From the NCBI GenBank assembly GCA_965226965.1, contig OZ245715.1:3472001-3536000 (forward strand): 64,000 bases of DNA, written 5' to 3'. Position 1 is the stretch's first letter. Each line of letters starts with the position of its first letter. The translations under genes were made by a program, and so were the position numbers. The notes below the pieces were generated by a model, which was not told the DNA's origin, made no database searches, and worked only from the letters and a program-made list of their open reading frames with translations. Shown in pieces: positions 44,104 through 52,586 of this stretch. Origin of the DNA: Endoryza foliicola. Its GTDB lineage: Bacteria; Bacteroidota; Bacteroidia; Chitinophagales; Chitinophagaceae.

Positions 44104-45323
44104 GAAGGAAGATTTTGAGTACGACTCATTTTTGCATTCAAAAAATAAAATCCAATAGAAGCTACTAGCAGGCAAATACCAAGGGTCCAAAACAGACTAA
44201 TAAACCCGGCATGTGCGGCAATTAAGGCGCCAATTACCGGGCCCAGTGTTTGTGCCGTTGCCCAAGCCATGGTATACATGGCGGCGTATTGCCCTCTGTT
44301 GTGATTTTTGGATCGTTCTATCCAGAATGAGTTCATAAAGGGCATGGAGAGAATTTCACCAAAGGTCATTGACACTATCATGATCATCGCTAGCGAATAA
44401 CTGGTTGGAAATACCGCAAGAAGTAGGTAAGCCAATCCGCAAATAAGTACGCCTCGTGTAATAAAGTAGGTATTTCGTCTCTTACCTTCAATTTGAAAGA
44501 TCAATACCATTTCGATAAAAGCTATTATCAAACCGTTCACAGTCCCTAACAACCCAATGAACCGCTCTGAATAATGCATATCGTTTCTGAAATAAGCAGG
44601 CAAATTGGTAAATAATTGAAAGAAGCATGCTGCAAACAACACCACTAAAAGAATGAACCAACGGTATTCTTTGTCTTTATAAACAGAATCTGCAGGATTG
44701 ATGGTTTCTTCCTTGTGTTCACGTTTTCCATTGTTTTCGGGTTTCAAAAGGAAAAACATGGCTATAGCTGCCAGAATATTGGTAGTACCATCGATCCAGA
44801 ACAGCCATTTATAATTTATAGATGCCACAAAACCTCCAATAGCATTTCCCACAGCCCATCCTAAATTAATAGCGAGTCGGTTCAAAGCATACGATCGGGT
44901 TCTGTTTTCAGTTTTGCTATAGTAGGCAACAGCTGTGGCATTCGCCGGTCGAAATGCTTCATTTACAAAACTGAGCAGAAAAGTAGTGACGCAAATAGAA
45001 GCATAGGAATTCATCCAACTTAACATGAAAAACAAGAATCCCCCAAATGCGAGTGTAAACAATTGAATAGGATAAAATCCGATTTTATCGGTAAGCTTTC
45101 CACTCAAGTGGGCGCCAATTACAGCGCCTAACCCAAACAACCCCATTACAATACCCGCTTGGTCGATGGAATAACCCATTTGAGGACGCGTAAGGTAAAG
45201 GGTCAAAAAAGGTACAACCATGGTTCCGCTCCTATTGATGAGCATGATCAGGGAGAGCAGCCAAGTTTGAGGTGATAAGCCTGTGTACGCTTTCTTGTAT
45301 AATTCGAAGGTTTTAGAAACCAT
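44100..45323 (-). CDS. MFS transporter (drug-efflux-like)
   Basis: Major-facilitator protein of 407 residues with twelve predicted segments. The loop-2 motif appears as GAHLSGKLTDKIGFYP, and PFLTLYLTRPQMGYSIDQAG in the first loop resembles MdtH/YqjV-type carriers. The substrate cannot be told. Its stop overlaps the start of the RlmK-like gene by the ATGA arrangement. Its own -7 element lies four bases from its start codon. Confidence 0.87.
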   Translation of the reverse strand: MVSKTFELYKKAYTGLSPQTWLLSLIMLINRSGTMVVPFLTLYLTRPQMGYSIDQAGIVMGLFGLGAVIGAHLSGKLTDKIGFYPIQLFTLAFGGFLFFMLSWMNSYASICVTTFLLSFVNEAFRPANATAVAYYSKTENRTRSYALNRLAINLGWAVGNAIGGFVASINYKWLFWIDGTTNILAAIAMFFLLKPENNGKREHKEETINPADSVYKDKEYRWFILLVVLFAACFFQLFTNLPAYFRNDMHYSERFIGLLGTVNGLIIAFIEMVLIFQIEGKRRNTYFITRGVLICGLAYLLLAVFPTSYSLAMIMIVSMTFGEILSMPFMNSFWIERSKNHNRGQYAAMYTMAWATAQTLGPVIGALIAAHAGFISLFWTLGICLLVASIGFYFLNAKMSRTQNLPS

Positions 45324-45327
45324 GGTG

Positions 45328-45335
45328 CAAATTTA
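45328..45335 (-). promoter_or_regulatory. -7 element of the MFS gene
   Basis: Minus strand TAAATTTG, exact TANNTTTG, with TTTG 22 bases further upstream. It ends four bases before the start codon, so the transcript would be nearly leaderless. Confidence 0.5.
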
Positions 45336-45351
45336 GGTTTTACCAATGGCT

Positions 45352-45384
45352 TAAAAACAAAAAAGGCCGATTGAATCGGCCTTT
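45352..45384 (-). terminator. Terminator of the DUF4197 gene
   Basis: Stem AAAGGCCGAT / ATCGGCCTTT with loop TGA, T-rich tail on the minus strand. It lies 22 bases past the stop of the DUF4197 gene and next to the MFS promoter region. Confidence 0.88.
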
Positions 45385-45405
45385 ACTTGTTGTTTTTAGT
45401 AGTTA

Positions 45406-46149
45406 TTATGAACCAAATACTTTCTTCAAAATATCGGAAACTCGCGCTGCCGGATCCTTTCTTATTTTCTTTTCTTCTTCAGAAACTTGGAAGAACATAC
45501 CATACAATGCTTTTTCGGTTACATATCCCGACAAATCGCTGTTTACTTTTTTAAAAGTAGTTGGAAGCTTGTTATATGTATCAAATACTGTTTTCCAATA
45601 CTTAGTTGCGTCTGTTTTTTGTAAGGCAGCATCAATTACAGGTTTAAATGCCGCTGTCAATGCCGGAGTAGTTTTACCTTTTAAGTAAGAAGTAGCGGCA
45701 GTATCAGCTCCTTTTAAAATCCCGAGAGCGTCTTGAATGCTCATTGTTTTGATAGCATCTACAAATATCGGAGCAGCTGATTTTGAAGCTTCTTCTGCTG
45801 CACGGTTCATTGAGAGAATTGCTTTATCAACCAAATCACCCATTCCTGCAGCTCTTAAGGTTGACTCAACTTTCTTGGCTTCAGGTGGCATCAAAACTTT
45901 GATAGTGGCATTCGCGAAAAAGCCGTCTAATGACGATAATTTGGTAGCACTGTTCTTTGCTCCAACAGATAATGCCTCCTTCAAACCCGATACAATTTCT
46001 TCTGTTGACAGCCCCGTAGTTCCTGAACCGGATTTAGGTAATACCGCTGTTGCTTTCTTCAATAGTTTTGAGCCGAGTTTAGTAGTATCTTTCTGAGCTT
46101 GTACATTCAATCCAACCAATAAGGTTAATGCGAGTAATAGTTTTTTCAT
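45406..46149 (-). CDS. DUF4197 domain protein, exported
   Basis: Protein of 247 residues with a signal peptide (MKKLLLALTLLVGLNVQAQ). The DUF4197 features are GLSTEEIVSGLKEALSVGA near residue 46, IKVLMPPEAKKVESTLRAAGMG near 80, and MSIQDALGILKGADTAATSYL near 135. It is mostly alpha-helical. The function is unknown; members are common in Gram-negative bacteria. Divergent from the FKBP gene. No operon partner. Confidence 0.9.
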   Translation of the reverse strand: MKKLLLALTLLVGLNVQAQKDTTKLGSKLLKKATAVLPKSGSGTTGLSTEEIVSGLKEALSVGAKNSATKLSSLDGFFANATIKVLMPPEAKKVESTLRAAGMGDLVDKAILSMNRAAEEASKSAAPIFVDAIKTMSIQDALGILKGADTAATSYLKGKTTPALTAAFKPVIDAALQKTDATKYWKTVFDTYNKLPTTFKKVNSDLSGYVTEKALYGMFFQVSEEEKKIRKDPAARVSDILKKVFGS

Positions 46150-46321
46150 ACAATAAGTTGATTCAATTATGACGCTAAAAAAAAGAAATATTTTGTTAAG
46201 AAGAACAAAAATGAGTCCAATTCAGACAAAATGATCAAAAATATACTGAGCAAAAATTCGTTTAAGAGAACCGGCTTCTAAAAGGCTGATTTTCCTAACT
46301 TTACGTTTCAATTTAAAAAAC

Positions 46322-47032
46322 ATGCGTTTACTCACTACTATCTTATTTTCTACGCTTTGTGCAGTAGCTGTAGCACAAACAAAAAAGCCTGCTGCAAAAG
46401 CTCCTGTAAAAAAGCCTGCAGCACCGGCCGTAACATTGAAAAACCAAGCTGATTCATTTAGTTATGCAATTGGACTTAGCATCGCTAATTTTTATAAAGA
46501 ACAAGGGATTGGTGAAATCAATGGCGCTTTGGTTAGTAAAGCCATGGCGGATGCAAAAAATGGCAAATCAAAATTCGACGACAATGCAGTAAACATGATC
46601 ATCATGGCGTACATGCAAGAAAAGAAGTCTGAAAAATCTGCAGAAACTCGAAAGAAAAATGAAGCCTTTTTGGCGGAAAACAAGAAAAAAGAGGGCGTTG
46701 TCACAACAGCAAGCGGACTTCAATACCAGATTTTAAAACAAGGCGACGGCCCAAAACCCGTATCTACCGATCGAGTAAAAGTTCATTATCATGGTACCTT
46801 AATTGACGGAACAGTGTTTGATTCTTCTGTGCAAAGAGGTGAACCTATTACATTCGGTGTTACCGGTGTTATTCAAGGTTGGGTAGAAGCTTTACAGTTA
46901 ATGCCTGTGGGGAGTAAGTGGAGGCTTTTCGTACCCTCTTACTTAGCTTATGGCGATAATGACATGGGGCCTACCATTAAAGCAGGTTCTGCTCTTATCT
47001 TCGAAGTTGAACTATTAGATATTGTTAAATAA
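46322..47032 (+). CDS. Exported FKBP-type peptidyl-prolyl isomerase
   Basis: Protein of 236 residues with a signal peptide (MRLLTTILFSTLCAVAVAQ). A Lys/Pro/Ala-rich linker (about 20-38) is followed by an FKBP_N helical domain (about 40-118, with DSFSYAIGLSIANFYK). The catalytic FKBP domain runs from about 140 to the end (VKVHYHGTLIDGTVFDSS, GVIQGWVEALQLMPVGSKW). This is the Mip/FkpA-like periplasmic folding-helper layout. A TAACTTTA element (46293-46300) resembles a -7 box with one mismatch. The 46150-46321 gap holds nothing else clear. Confidence 0.93.
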   Translation: MRLLTTILFSTLCAVAVAQTKKPAAKAPVKKPAAPAVTLKNQADSFSYAIGLSIANFYKEQGIGEINGALVSKAMADAKNGKSKFDDNAVNMIIMAYMQEKKSEKSAETRKKNEAFLAENKKKEGVVTTASGLQYQILKQGDGPKPVSTDRVKVHYHGTLIDGTVFDSSVQRGEPITFGVTGVIQGWVEALQLMPVGSKWRLFVPSYLAYGDNDMGPTIKAGSALIFEVELLDIVK

Positions 47033-47042
47033 GTAATGAAAC

Positions 47043-47070
47043 AAAAAATCCCGCTCTTGCGGGATTTTTT
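47043..47070. terminator. Bidirectional terminator
   Basis: Perfect 12-base stem AAAAAATCCCGC / GCGGGATTTTTT with loop TCTT. Shared by the convergent FKBP and channel genes; it abuts the channel stop. Confidence 0.92.
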
Positions 47071-47071
47071 G

Positions 47072-48076
47072 TTATAAGTTCATTTTCATGTGTTCGATCT
47101 GGTGCTTTGTTCCCAGCACTATCACTTTCATCCCTTTTCCTACTACCACATCTTGCGGTGGGTTGATCAAAAAGTTCCCATCCACATCTTTTAGGCCAAT
47201 ACAATTAACTCCGGTTTTCTTCCAATTCATAATTTCATGCAACGACTTGCCTCTGATCTCAACTGGTAATTGATCATAGTTCACCGATTCAATGTGAATC
47301 GACTCCCCACCTTCTCCCGATAGATAATCAATGAATTCAATAACATCTGGCTTTGATACTAATGTGGCCATATGGGTGCCACCAATTTTATCGGGCATGA
47401 TTACACTGTTAGCGCCGGCTTTGATCAGTTTGGGATGCGTATTACTATCACTGGCTCTGCTGATGATTTGAATTGCCGGGTTCAAAGAGCGTGCTGATAA
47501 AACAATAAAAACGTTGTGCGCGTCAACCGGAAGCGTTGTGATCAATGCTTTGGCTTTCGAAATGCCGGCCCTTCTCAACAAATCATCATCCGTACCATCA
47601 CCTTGCAATAGCAGTAAATCGGGCTCTTCAATCGCGATACGCTCAATAATGCTGGGATTGTTTTCAACTACTACAAATTTTTCACCATGAAAACCAAGCG
47701 TTCTCGCTGCTTGTTGGCCATTTCTACCATAACCACAAATAATAATGTGATGTTGGAGCCCCTCTATTGCTTTCATAATTCTTCTGGTTTTAAAATACTG
47801 ATTGATTTCACCGCTAATGATGTATTGCGTAATACGGGTTAATGCAAATGCAAACGAACCCCAACTAAAAATCAATAAGAAAATGGTGAATATTCGACCA
47901 TTATCGGTGAGTGGTCTTACTTCTGTAAAACCGGCTGTTGTTACCGAAATGGTTGTCATGTAAATCGCCTCAATAAAATTGAATTTCTCAATCCACATAT
48001 AGCCAACAATACCAATGATAATAATGGCATGCAGGATAAATATGGGTTGAAGTAATTTCCAAGCGGCTTTATTCAC
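47072..48076 (-). CDS. Two-segment K+ channel-like protein with RCK/TrkA domains
   Basis: Protein of 334 residues: two membrane helices (about 11-27 and 62-82) around a pore loop, a TrkA-N/RCK domain (HHIIICGYGRNGQQAARTL near 110) and a TrkA-C domain (about 250-330). The pore loop reads TTISVTTAGFTEV (residues 41-53) where canonical channels have TTVGYGD, so the selectivity filter is unusual. The start is a GTG at 48076; the next Met (27) would cut into the first helix. Ligand-gated ion conduction is likely, but ion choice is open. Confidence 0.87.
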   Translation of the reverse strand: MNKAAWKLLQPIFILHAIIIIGIVGYMWIEKFNFIEAIYMTTISVTTAGFTEVRPLTDNGRIFTIFLLIFSWGSFAFALTRITQYIISGEINQYFKTRRIMKAIEGLQHHIIICGYGRNGQQAARTLGFHGEKFVVVENNPSIIERIAIEEPDLLLLQGDGTDDDLLRRAGISKAKALITTLPVDAHNVFIVLSARSLNPAIQIISRASDSNTHPKLIKAGANSVIMPDKIGGTHMATLVSKPDVIEFIDYLSGEGGESIHIESVNYDQLPVEIRGKSLHEIMNWKKTGVNCIGLKDVDGNFLINPPQDVVVGKGMKVIVLGTKHQIEHMKMNL

Positions 48077-48131
48077 AGTTCAATTTTGCAAGTAAATTAG
48101 TTAAAAACAGGGGCTTAAAAAAAGAAAGGGG

Positions 48132-48163
48132 GAAAAAAGAACAGCCCCATCAAAAGATGAGGC
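48132..48163 (-). terminator. Terminator of the SPFH gene
   Basis: On minus-strand RNA, GCCUCAUC / GAUGGGGC pair (one G-U) around UUUU, followed by UGUUCUUUUUU. It lies 38 bases past the stop. Confidence 0.75.
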
Positions 48164-48201
48164 CGTAGCTTTTATGATAAGGTTTGATTCAAAGACGGGG
48201 A

Positions 48202-50127
48202 TTAAGAAGGCGTGTGTCCCCCCTCTTCCTTTTTAGGGTGTTTCAACTGTTCTAACAATTGAAGACCCAATAGTCCGCTAATAGAGCCGTTTGCTGCGTC
48301 ACCCCCTCCACCGATTAAGATGTCAGGCATGATCTTCACTTTGTCTTTTGCGATAGACTCCATTACTTTCAATTGGGTAAAGTTGGAACCACCCATCGCT
48401 TCTACACTCAATCGATACGATTCCGCGTTCGATTTACCGATCGCCAAGATTTTTTCCGCTTCCGCATTACCGGTCAAGGTAATTTTCTCAGCTTCCGCTT
48501 TTGCCAACCACTCTGTTCTTTCCGCCTCTGCTTTTGCCAATTGACGTACCTTTTCCGCCTCACCACTTGCTAACAGTTTCAAACGATCGGCATCGGCATT
48601 CGCCTGGATGCGCACCCCGTTCGCGTCACCGGTGGCTTTTTTCACAGAAGCATCAGCGATGCGTTCAGCGATCAATACACCTTGATCCGCTTTTACGATC
48701 TCTTTTTGAATCTCAGCGATAGCCGTTTCTTTTTCCAAAGCCTGACGGGTTTCCTGAGCCTTCATCTGTGTTTCATAAGTTACTTTCTGTTCTTCCGCCA
48801 ACTTACGATCCGTCAATGTTTTCATCAAACTTTCCGGAGGCACGATGTCACCGATCAAGGTGTCTACACCATATACGTTGTATTGTTCCAATACTCTTCC
48901 GATATGACTTCTAGCCGATTCTTGACGTTCTTTACGACTCTTCAAGAAGTCGATCATTTCCGCATCCTGCGCACTGTTACGGAAATAGTTACCAATAGTT
49001 GGTTCCAATACTTGCGTAACGAGGTTTGCCATATTACCGAATCGCGCGATCACCTTCGGTGCTTCCGTAGTTGGAATGTGAATGATCTGCGATACGTCGA
49101 GGTTGAAAGTAAAACCGTCGCGGCTACGTACTGTAATAGTCGACAAGTTCTTATCCAACTGATGCGATTCACTTCTCGCACTTGCCCAGTTCAAAACGAG
49201 GTTGGTAGTAGGAACCAATTCTACTTTCATGATATATGGGTTGATCGGATATTTCCCGGGTCCTAAAGCTTCAGCCCAAACACCTTTCTGGCCTCTTGTA
49301 ACAATGTTACCGTGTTTAAACTCGGCACCGGATGTATCAATACCTTCAGGTCCAACATATGAGATAACGACCCCAACATGACCGATTGGAATCTCAGTCA
49401 TTCGAACCATTTCTACTTTAGCAAACCAAGGGTTCAAGAAATAAGAACCTGCTAGGATCACTTGTTCTTGCAAACCTTTGTAACCACCACTGGCTAAGAA
49501 AGTGTCCACATCCTGGAACTTATTATGGGCATCAATTACACGTCCGGCAATTTGTCCTTCTTCCAAAGGCTTACCTTCCAATGTGGTAACAATACCCACT
49601 GCATTTTCAGGTATATTGGTCATATCAACAATTTCCAATTCAAACAAATGGGTGTTGATACGGTACGAACCCGGAGGTATGATACCGGTTTGACGACCTT
49701 TGGCACCTCCATTTCTTAAGAATGCTTCTGCATCTTGGAACGAGTCGCAATCCACTTTACGCGCAAGGATCAGCCCTGTTTTTAATTCAGAACCGTCTTT
49801 CGCCAATAACAAACCAATTTTTCCGGTTGGGATTACAGTGAAGGGCTGGAAATTGATTTCATACTGCCAGATCCACTTCCAGAAATACACACCCGGAGGC
49901 AAGGTTTGGGCTTGGAAGCCCGCTTCACCTGAAGTTGCGATGATGCGACCTTCCGGCAATTCTTGTTTACCAAATAAGACGAACTTTTTTGTTACCAGAC
50001 CAATTCGGTCTTCGGGAACAATTACAAGTCCAAAGAATACGCGCAATATGAACTTATAAAAAAGCAAAGCGAGCAACGGTACTCCAATTACGAGTATCCA
50101 ATAGAGAACATTTGATTCAGATTCCAT
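48202..50127 (-). CDS. SPFH/flotillin-like protein with four vault-like repeats
   Basis: Protein of 641 residues. One N-terminal membrane helix (about 8-30) is followed by tandem repeats. Anchors IP-x4-G(V/I)G... recur at residues 99, 172 and 246 after a related start at 37, and the PGxY anchor recurs at 76-81 (LPPGVY), 150-155 (IPPGSY), 225-229 (LAGSY) and 288-293 (LGPGKY). An SPFH/band-7 domain follows (about 310-440), then a long Ala/Glu/Lys coiled coil (about 440-600) with GEAEKVRQLAKAEAERTEWL-type repeats. Flotillin-like proteins form membrane assemblies. The repeats resemble those of major vault protein. Function inferred as a membrane scaffold. Confidence 0.85.
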   Translation of the reverse strand: MESESNVLYWILVIGVPLLALLFYKFILRVFFGLVIVPEDRIGLVTKKFVLFGKQELPEGRIIATSGEAGFQAQTLPPGVYFWKWIWQYEINFQPFTVIPTGKIGLLLAKDGSELKTGLILARKVDCDSFQDAEAFLRNGGAKGRQTGIIPPGSYRINTHLFELEIVDMTNIPENAVGIVTTLEGKPLEEGQIAGRVIDAHNKFQDVDTFLASGGYKGLQEQVILAGSYFLNPWFAKVEMVRMTEIPIGHVGVVISYVGPEGIDTSGAEFKHGNIVTRGQKGVWAEALGPGKYPINPYIMKVELVPTTNLVLNWASARSESHQLDKNLSTITVRSRDGFTFNLDVSQIIHIPTTEAPKVIARFGNMANLVTQVLEPTIGNYFRNSAQDAEMIDFLKSRKERQESARSHIGRVLEQYNVYGVDTLIGDIVPPESLMKTLTDRKLAEEQKVTYETQMKAQETRQALEKETAIAEIQKEIVKADQGVLIAERIADASVKKATGDANGVRIQANADADRLKLLASGEAEKVRQLAKAEAERTEWLAKAEAEKITLTGNAEAEKILAIGKSNAESYRLSVEAMGGSNFTQLKVMESIAKDKVKIMPDILIGGGGDAANGSISGLLGLQLLEQLKHPKKEEGGHTPS

Positions 50128-50451
50128 TTTGATTTTGGTTTATGGTTATAGATGTATAAAAAGATTAGTACTGTCCGTTATGTTTATATATTAAACATAC
50201 GGATAGGTTACCGTAATTCGGTTTAACGGGGCAATAAGTTATCAACCACCGTTGGGCAGAACTAGTATTGCTAAATACGGGGAGGAGAAGTATTGTAAAT
50301 CGTAAACCTGATTAGGTCTTGATTAGAAGTGCACCATTGTTGGTGCGTATGATGGTCAGATTCCATAAAGGAAATAATTGAAGACCAAAGATAGGAATTC
50401 GCCGATATCCGCAAAATAAATCAGTGACGACCGGTAGTACCTGTCGTCCTT
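50128..50451. other. 324-base intergenic region with one palindrome
   Basis: No reading frame or RNA gene is evident. The only clear structure is an inverted repeat at 50175-50202: ATGTTTA / TAAACAT around TATAT, with CCGT/ACGG outer arms and one bulged T. It lies about 50 bases upstream of the SPFH start codon and could be an operator. Confidence 0.4.
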
Positions 50452-52203
50452 TTATAGCGCAACTTGTTGATTCTTAGGATGTTTCACCATGTACGAAATT
50501 CTAACGGTAACGGAGGTCCCAGCGGCTAAACTCAAATTCCACTTTAGCAATCCCGACTCTTTGTCGTAATCTGCATTAGAAACTTGAATGGCTTCAACTT
50601 GAATCTCATCAATAACGGAAACGGGTATTCGATCATTCAATTCCAATTGAATAGTTTTGCTCTTGTTGTTTTTTATTTGATACTCGTATGTGATTGTTCT
50701 CTTCTTTGAATTACCAATAAATGAAGTACTGGAATACTCTTTGATCATTTTCTTTTCGATTACGATAGTAGGATCTACTCCCAAGCTTAAATTCAAACTA
50801 TCATTTACAATAAAATTATTCAAAGGTGTTTTCCCCATATAAGTTCCGTCATATACCAAACTAGCCAAACCCGGAAGTAAATTGTAAGAATTGAAATCTG
50901 TAACAGATGCCACAAGGTAGGTTTCTAAAGACTCGTAAGGAACCGCAGTATACTTGTAATTAACAGGTAAAGAGAGCTCTTCCAATTTGAATTGTTGTTC
51001 ATCTTGGTCACTCAAAACGGTAGAATTGCCATTCAAGTGAAATACAGCGGCAACTGCCGATTGCTCCCACACACCATTTACAAGTTTAGAGCCTGCGGTG
51101 GTAATCAATACTGCGCCATTGGCTGCCCTACTACCATAAATGGAACTGGCTGCGTTTTCTTTTAGTACATCAACCTTTACTACTTGATTGGGATTCAAAT
51201 GATCGATTGACGATACCACCACACCATCAACCACATACAAAGGTGGGTTAGAAGAGTTGAAAGAGCCGATACCGCGCAACTTTACTTCGGTTGAGTTTCC
51301 AGGCAATGCATATCCACTCGAAATTGCAACACCTGCTACTCTACCACTCAAAGCTCCTGTAATATCTTGTTTCGGTTTGTAGTAAGAAAGCATCCAAGGA
51401 TGCGGAGTGGGCGCTTGATTAAAACTTAGCCCCATGGCCGTTGATATGCTAAGTTTTACATTCTTCCAATCGAAACCTGAAGATTGAAACAATCGAGCCT
51501 GATAGTGCATTAACAAAGCACTATCGGTTCCATTGGCTTTTACTTCATAAGAAGGAACCCAGCTTGCAAGTTTAGTAAAATAGGAAAGCGTTAATTGTTG
51601 TGTGGTTGCCTCGTTGGCATCAATCGAAAAAATCAATTTTCCCAATCCTTTTTTAATAGTTCCCTCCCCTTCTTTTGATTCCTCTATAAGTGTTGTCTTT
51701 TTATCCGTCCAATACGTTCCTCTCGCTTTCCAATAAGCCAGTTCCAGCTCTAAATCGAGTAATTTGGAACGATGTAAATTCATCCACGAGTTGAGTTCGG
51801 CTGTGGAAACTTGCTGCCCACTCAAAGGTTTATTCTCTTTTAAAATGTCTAATTGTTCTCTAATCACTCGACTCATGATGGCAGTATAAGCCAATGAGTC
51901 TTCAATCTTTTTTAATTGTAAAGGGTTGGGACTTGCCTCTTTCAAAGTTTCTTTTAAGAAACGAACCGACTTAATTGAGACCGACTTTGGCAGGCTCAGT
52001 TTCACAGAAGCTTCTTCCAATTCATTACTCAATCCGGTGATAACAATGGTTTGATCTCCCTTTTTGATTGGTGCATTCATTTTGTGTTCCAGCACTGCTC
52101 CCGCTTGGTATACGATTACCGATTCCAAGCTTGCCGTTAGTCGAGTTGTATCGGCTGGTGTGGCCAAATGGAGCGCTCCTGCCAGTAGTAATGATACCGT
52201 CAT
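50452..52203 (-). CDS. DUF4139 (MuiA-like) protein with an inserted SusC-type plug domain
   Basis: Protein of 583 residues with a short signal peptide. An N-terminal DUF4140-like part (about 22-120, IVYQAGAVLEHKM and TIVITGLSNELEEASVKL) is followed by a helical region, then DUF4139. Residues 281-372 interrupt DUF4139 with a TonB-receptor plug-like sequence: ITGALSGRVAGVAISSG, EVKLRGIGSFNSSNPPLYVVD and VDVLKENAASSIYGSRAANG. These are classical SusC plug motifs, but no barrel follows. The C-terminus resumes DUF4139 (KKRTITYEYQIKNNKSKTIQ). The function is unknown; MuiA relates to mucoidy in Rhizobium. Confidence 0.85.
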   Translation of the reverse strand: MTVSLLLAGALHLATPADTTRLTASLESVIVYQAGAVLEHKMNAPIKKGDQTIVITGLSNELEEASVKLSLPKSVSIKSVRFLKETLKEASPNPLQLKKIEDSLAYTAIMSRVIREQLDILKENKPLSGQQVSTAELNSWMNLHRSKLLDLELELAYWKARGTYWTDKKTTLIEESKEGEGTIKKGLGKLIFSIDANEATTQQLTLSYFTKLASWVPSYEVKANGTDSALLMHYQARLFQSSGFDWKNVKLSISTAMGLSFNQAPTPHPWMLSYYKPKQDITGALSGRVAGVAISSGYALPGNSTEVKLRGIGSFNSSNPPLYVVDGVVVSSIDHLNPNQVVKVDVLKENAASSIYGSRAANGAVLITTAGSKLVNGVWEQSAVAAVFHLNGNSTVLSDQDEQQFKLEELSLPVNYKYTAVPYESLETYLVASVTDFNSYNLLPGLASLVYDGTYMGKTPLNNFIVNDSLNLSLGVDPTIVIEKKMIKEYSSTSFIGNSKKRTITYEYQIKNNKSKTIQLELNDRIPVSVIDEIQVEAIQVSNADYDKESGLLKWNLSLAAGTSVTVRISYMVKHPKNQQVAL

Positions 52204-52263
52204 ACAGTTATTTTGGAACTGGATGCAATGTGTGGGGGAATTACATAAGGAGGGGGTGGGGAT

Positions 52264-52358
52264 TTGGTGTTAGGTGTTAGGCTTTGGGCGTTAGGCTTTA
52301 GGTATTAGGCTTTAGGCGCTAGGCTTTGGGGGGTTAGGCTTTAGGTATTAGGCTTTTT
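52264..52358. repeat. Degenerate (N)TTAGGC heptamer array
   Basis: About 95 bases of units such as GTTAGGC, TTTAGGT, ATTAGGC and GCTAGGC, ending in seven T. Two identical 24-base blocks start at 52290 and 52333, 43 bases apart. Confidence 0.75.
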
Positions 52359-52362
52359 TTGA

Positions 52363-52402
52363 CCACCGATTCACACAAATTATTACAGATTCCCACAGAT
52401 TA
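52363..52402. repeat. Ten-base-period CACAGATT repeat
   Basis: TCACACAAAT, TATTACAGAT and TCCCACAGAT follow each other with exact ten-base spacing. The CACAGATT theme resembles dispersed repeats I know from other environmental genomes. Confidence 0.5.
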
Positions 52403-52436
52403 GCCTCCGCTTTTCTATCAACCTGACTGCCGGCCG

Positions 52437-52516
52437 TTTAATTATTAATTATTACTTATTAATTATTAATTACCCAGGCTGCTTCATTATTAATTATTAA
52501 TTGTTAATTATTAATT
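52437..52516. repeat. AT-rich heptamer repeat, copies 3 and 4
   Basis: Two arrays of TTAATTA units (52437-52472 and 52487-52516) separated by a short CCCAGGCTGC-containing spacer. Same unit as at 8081 and 11672, read on the other strand. Confidence 0.6.
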
Positions 52517-52534
52517 CCCCCTCTTCGTTCCAAC

Positions 52535-52558
52535 AAAAAAGGGCTTCTTTCGAAGCCC
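52535..52558 (-). terminator. Terminator of glgP
   Basis: Minus strand GGGCTTC / GAAGCCC stem with four-base loop followed by six T, 29 bases past the stop. Confidence 0.88.
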
Positions 52559-52586
52559 CACTTAAAAACGAATAACTTAAAACTTA

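Noticed and set aside
48682..49266. Open reading frame of 194 codons on the plus strand
   Set aside because: Lies wholly antisense inside the SPFH gene, has no recognisable motif and arises from that gene's codon bias.
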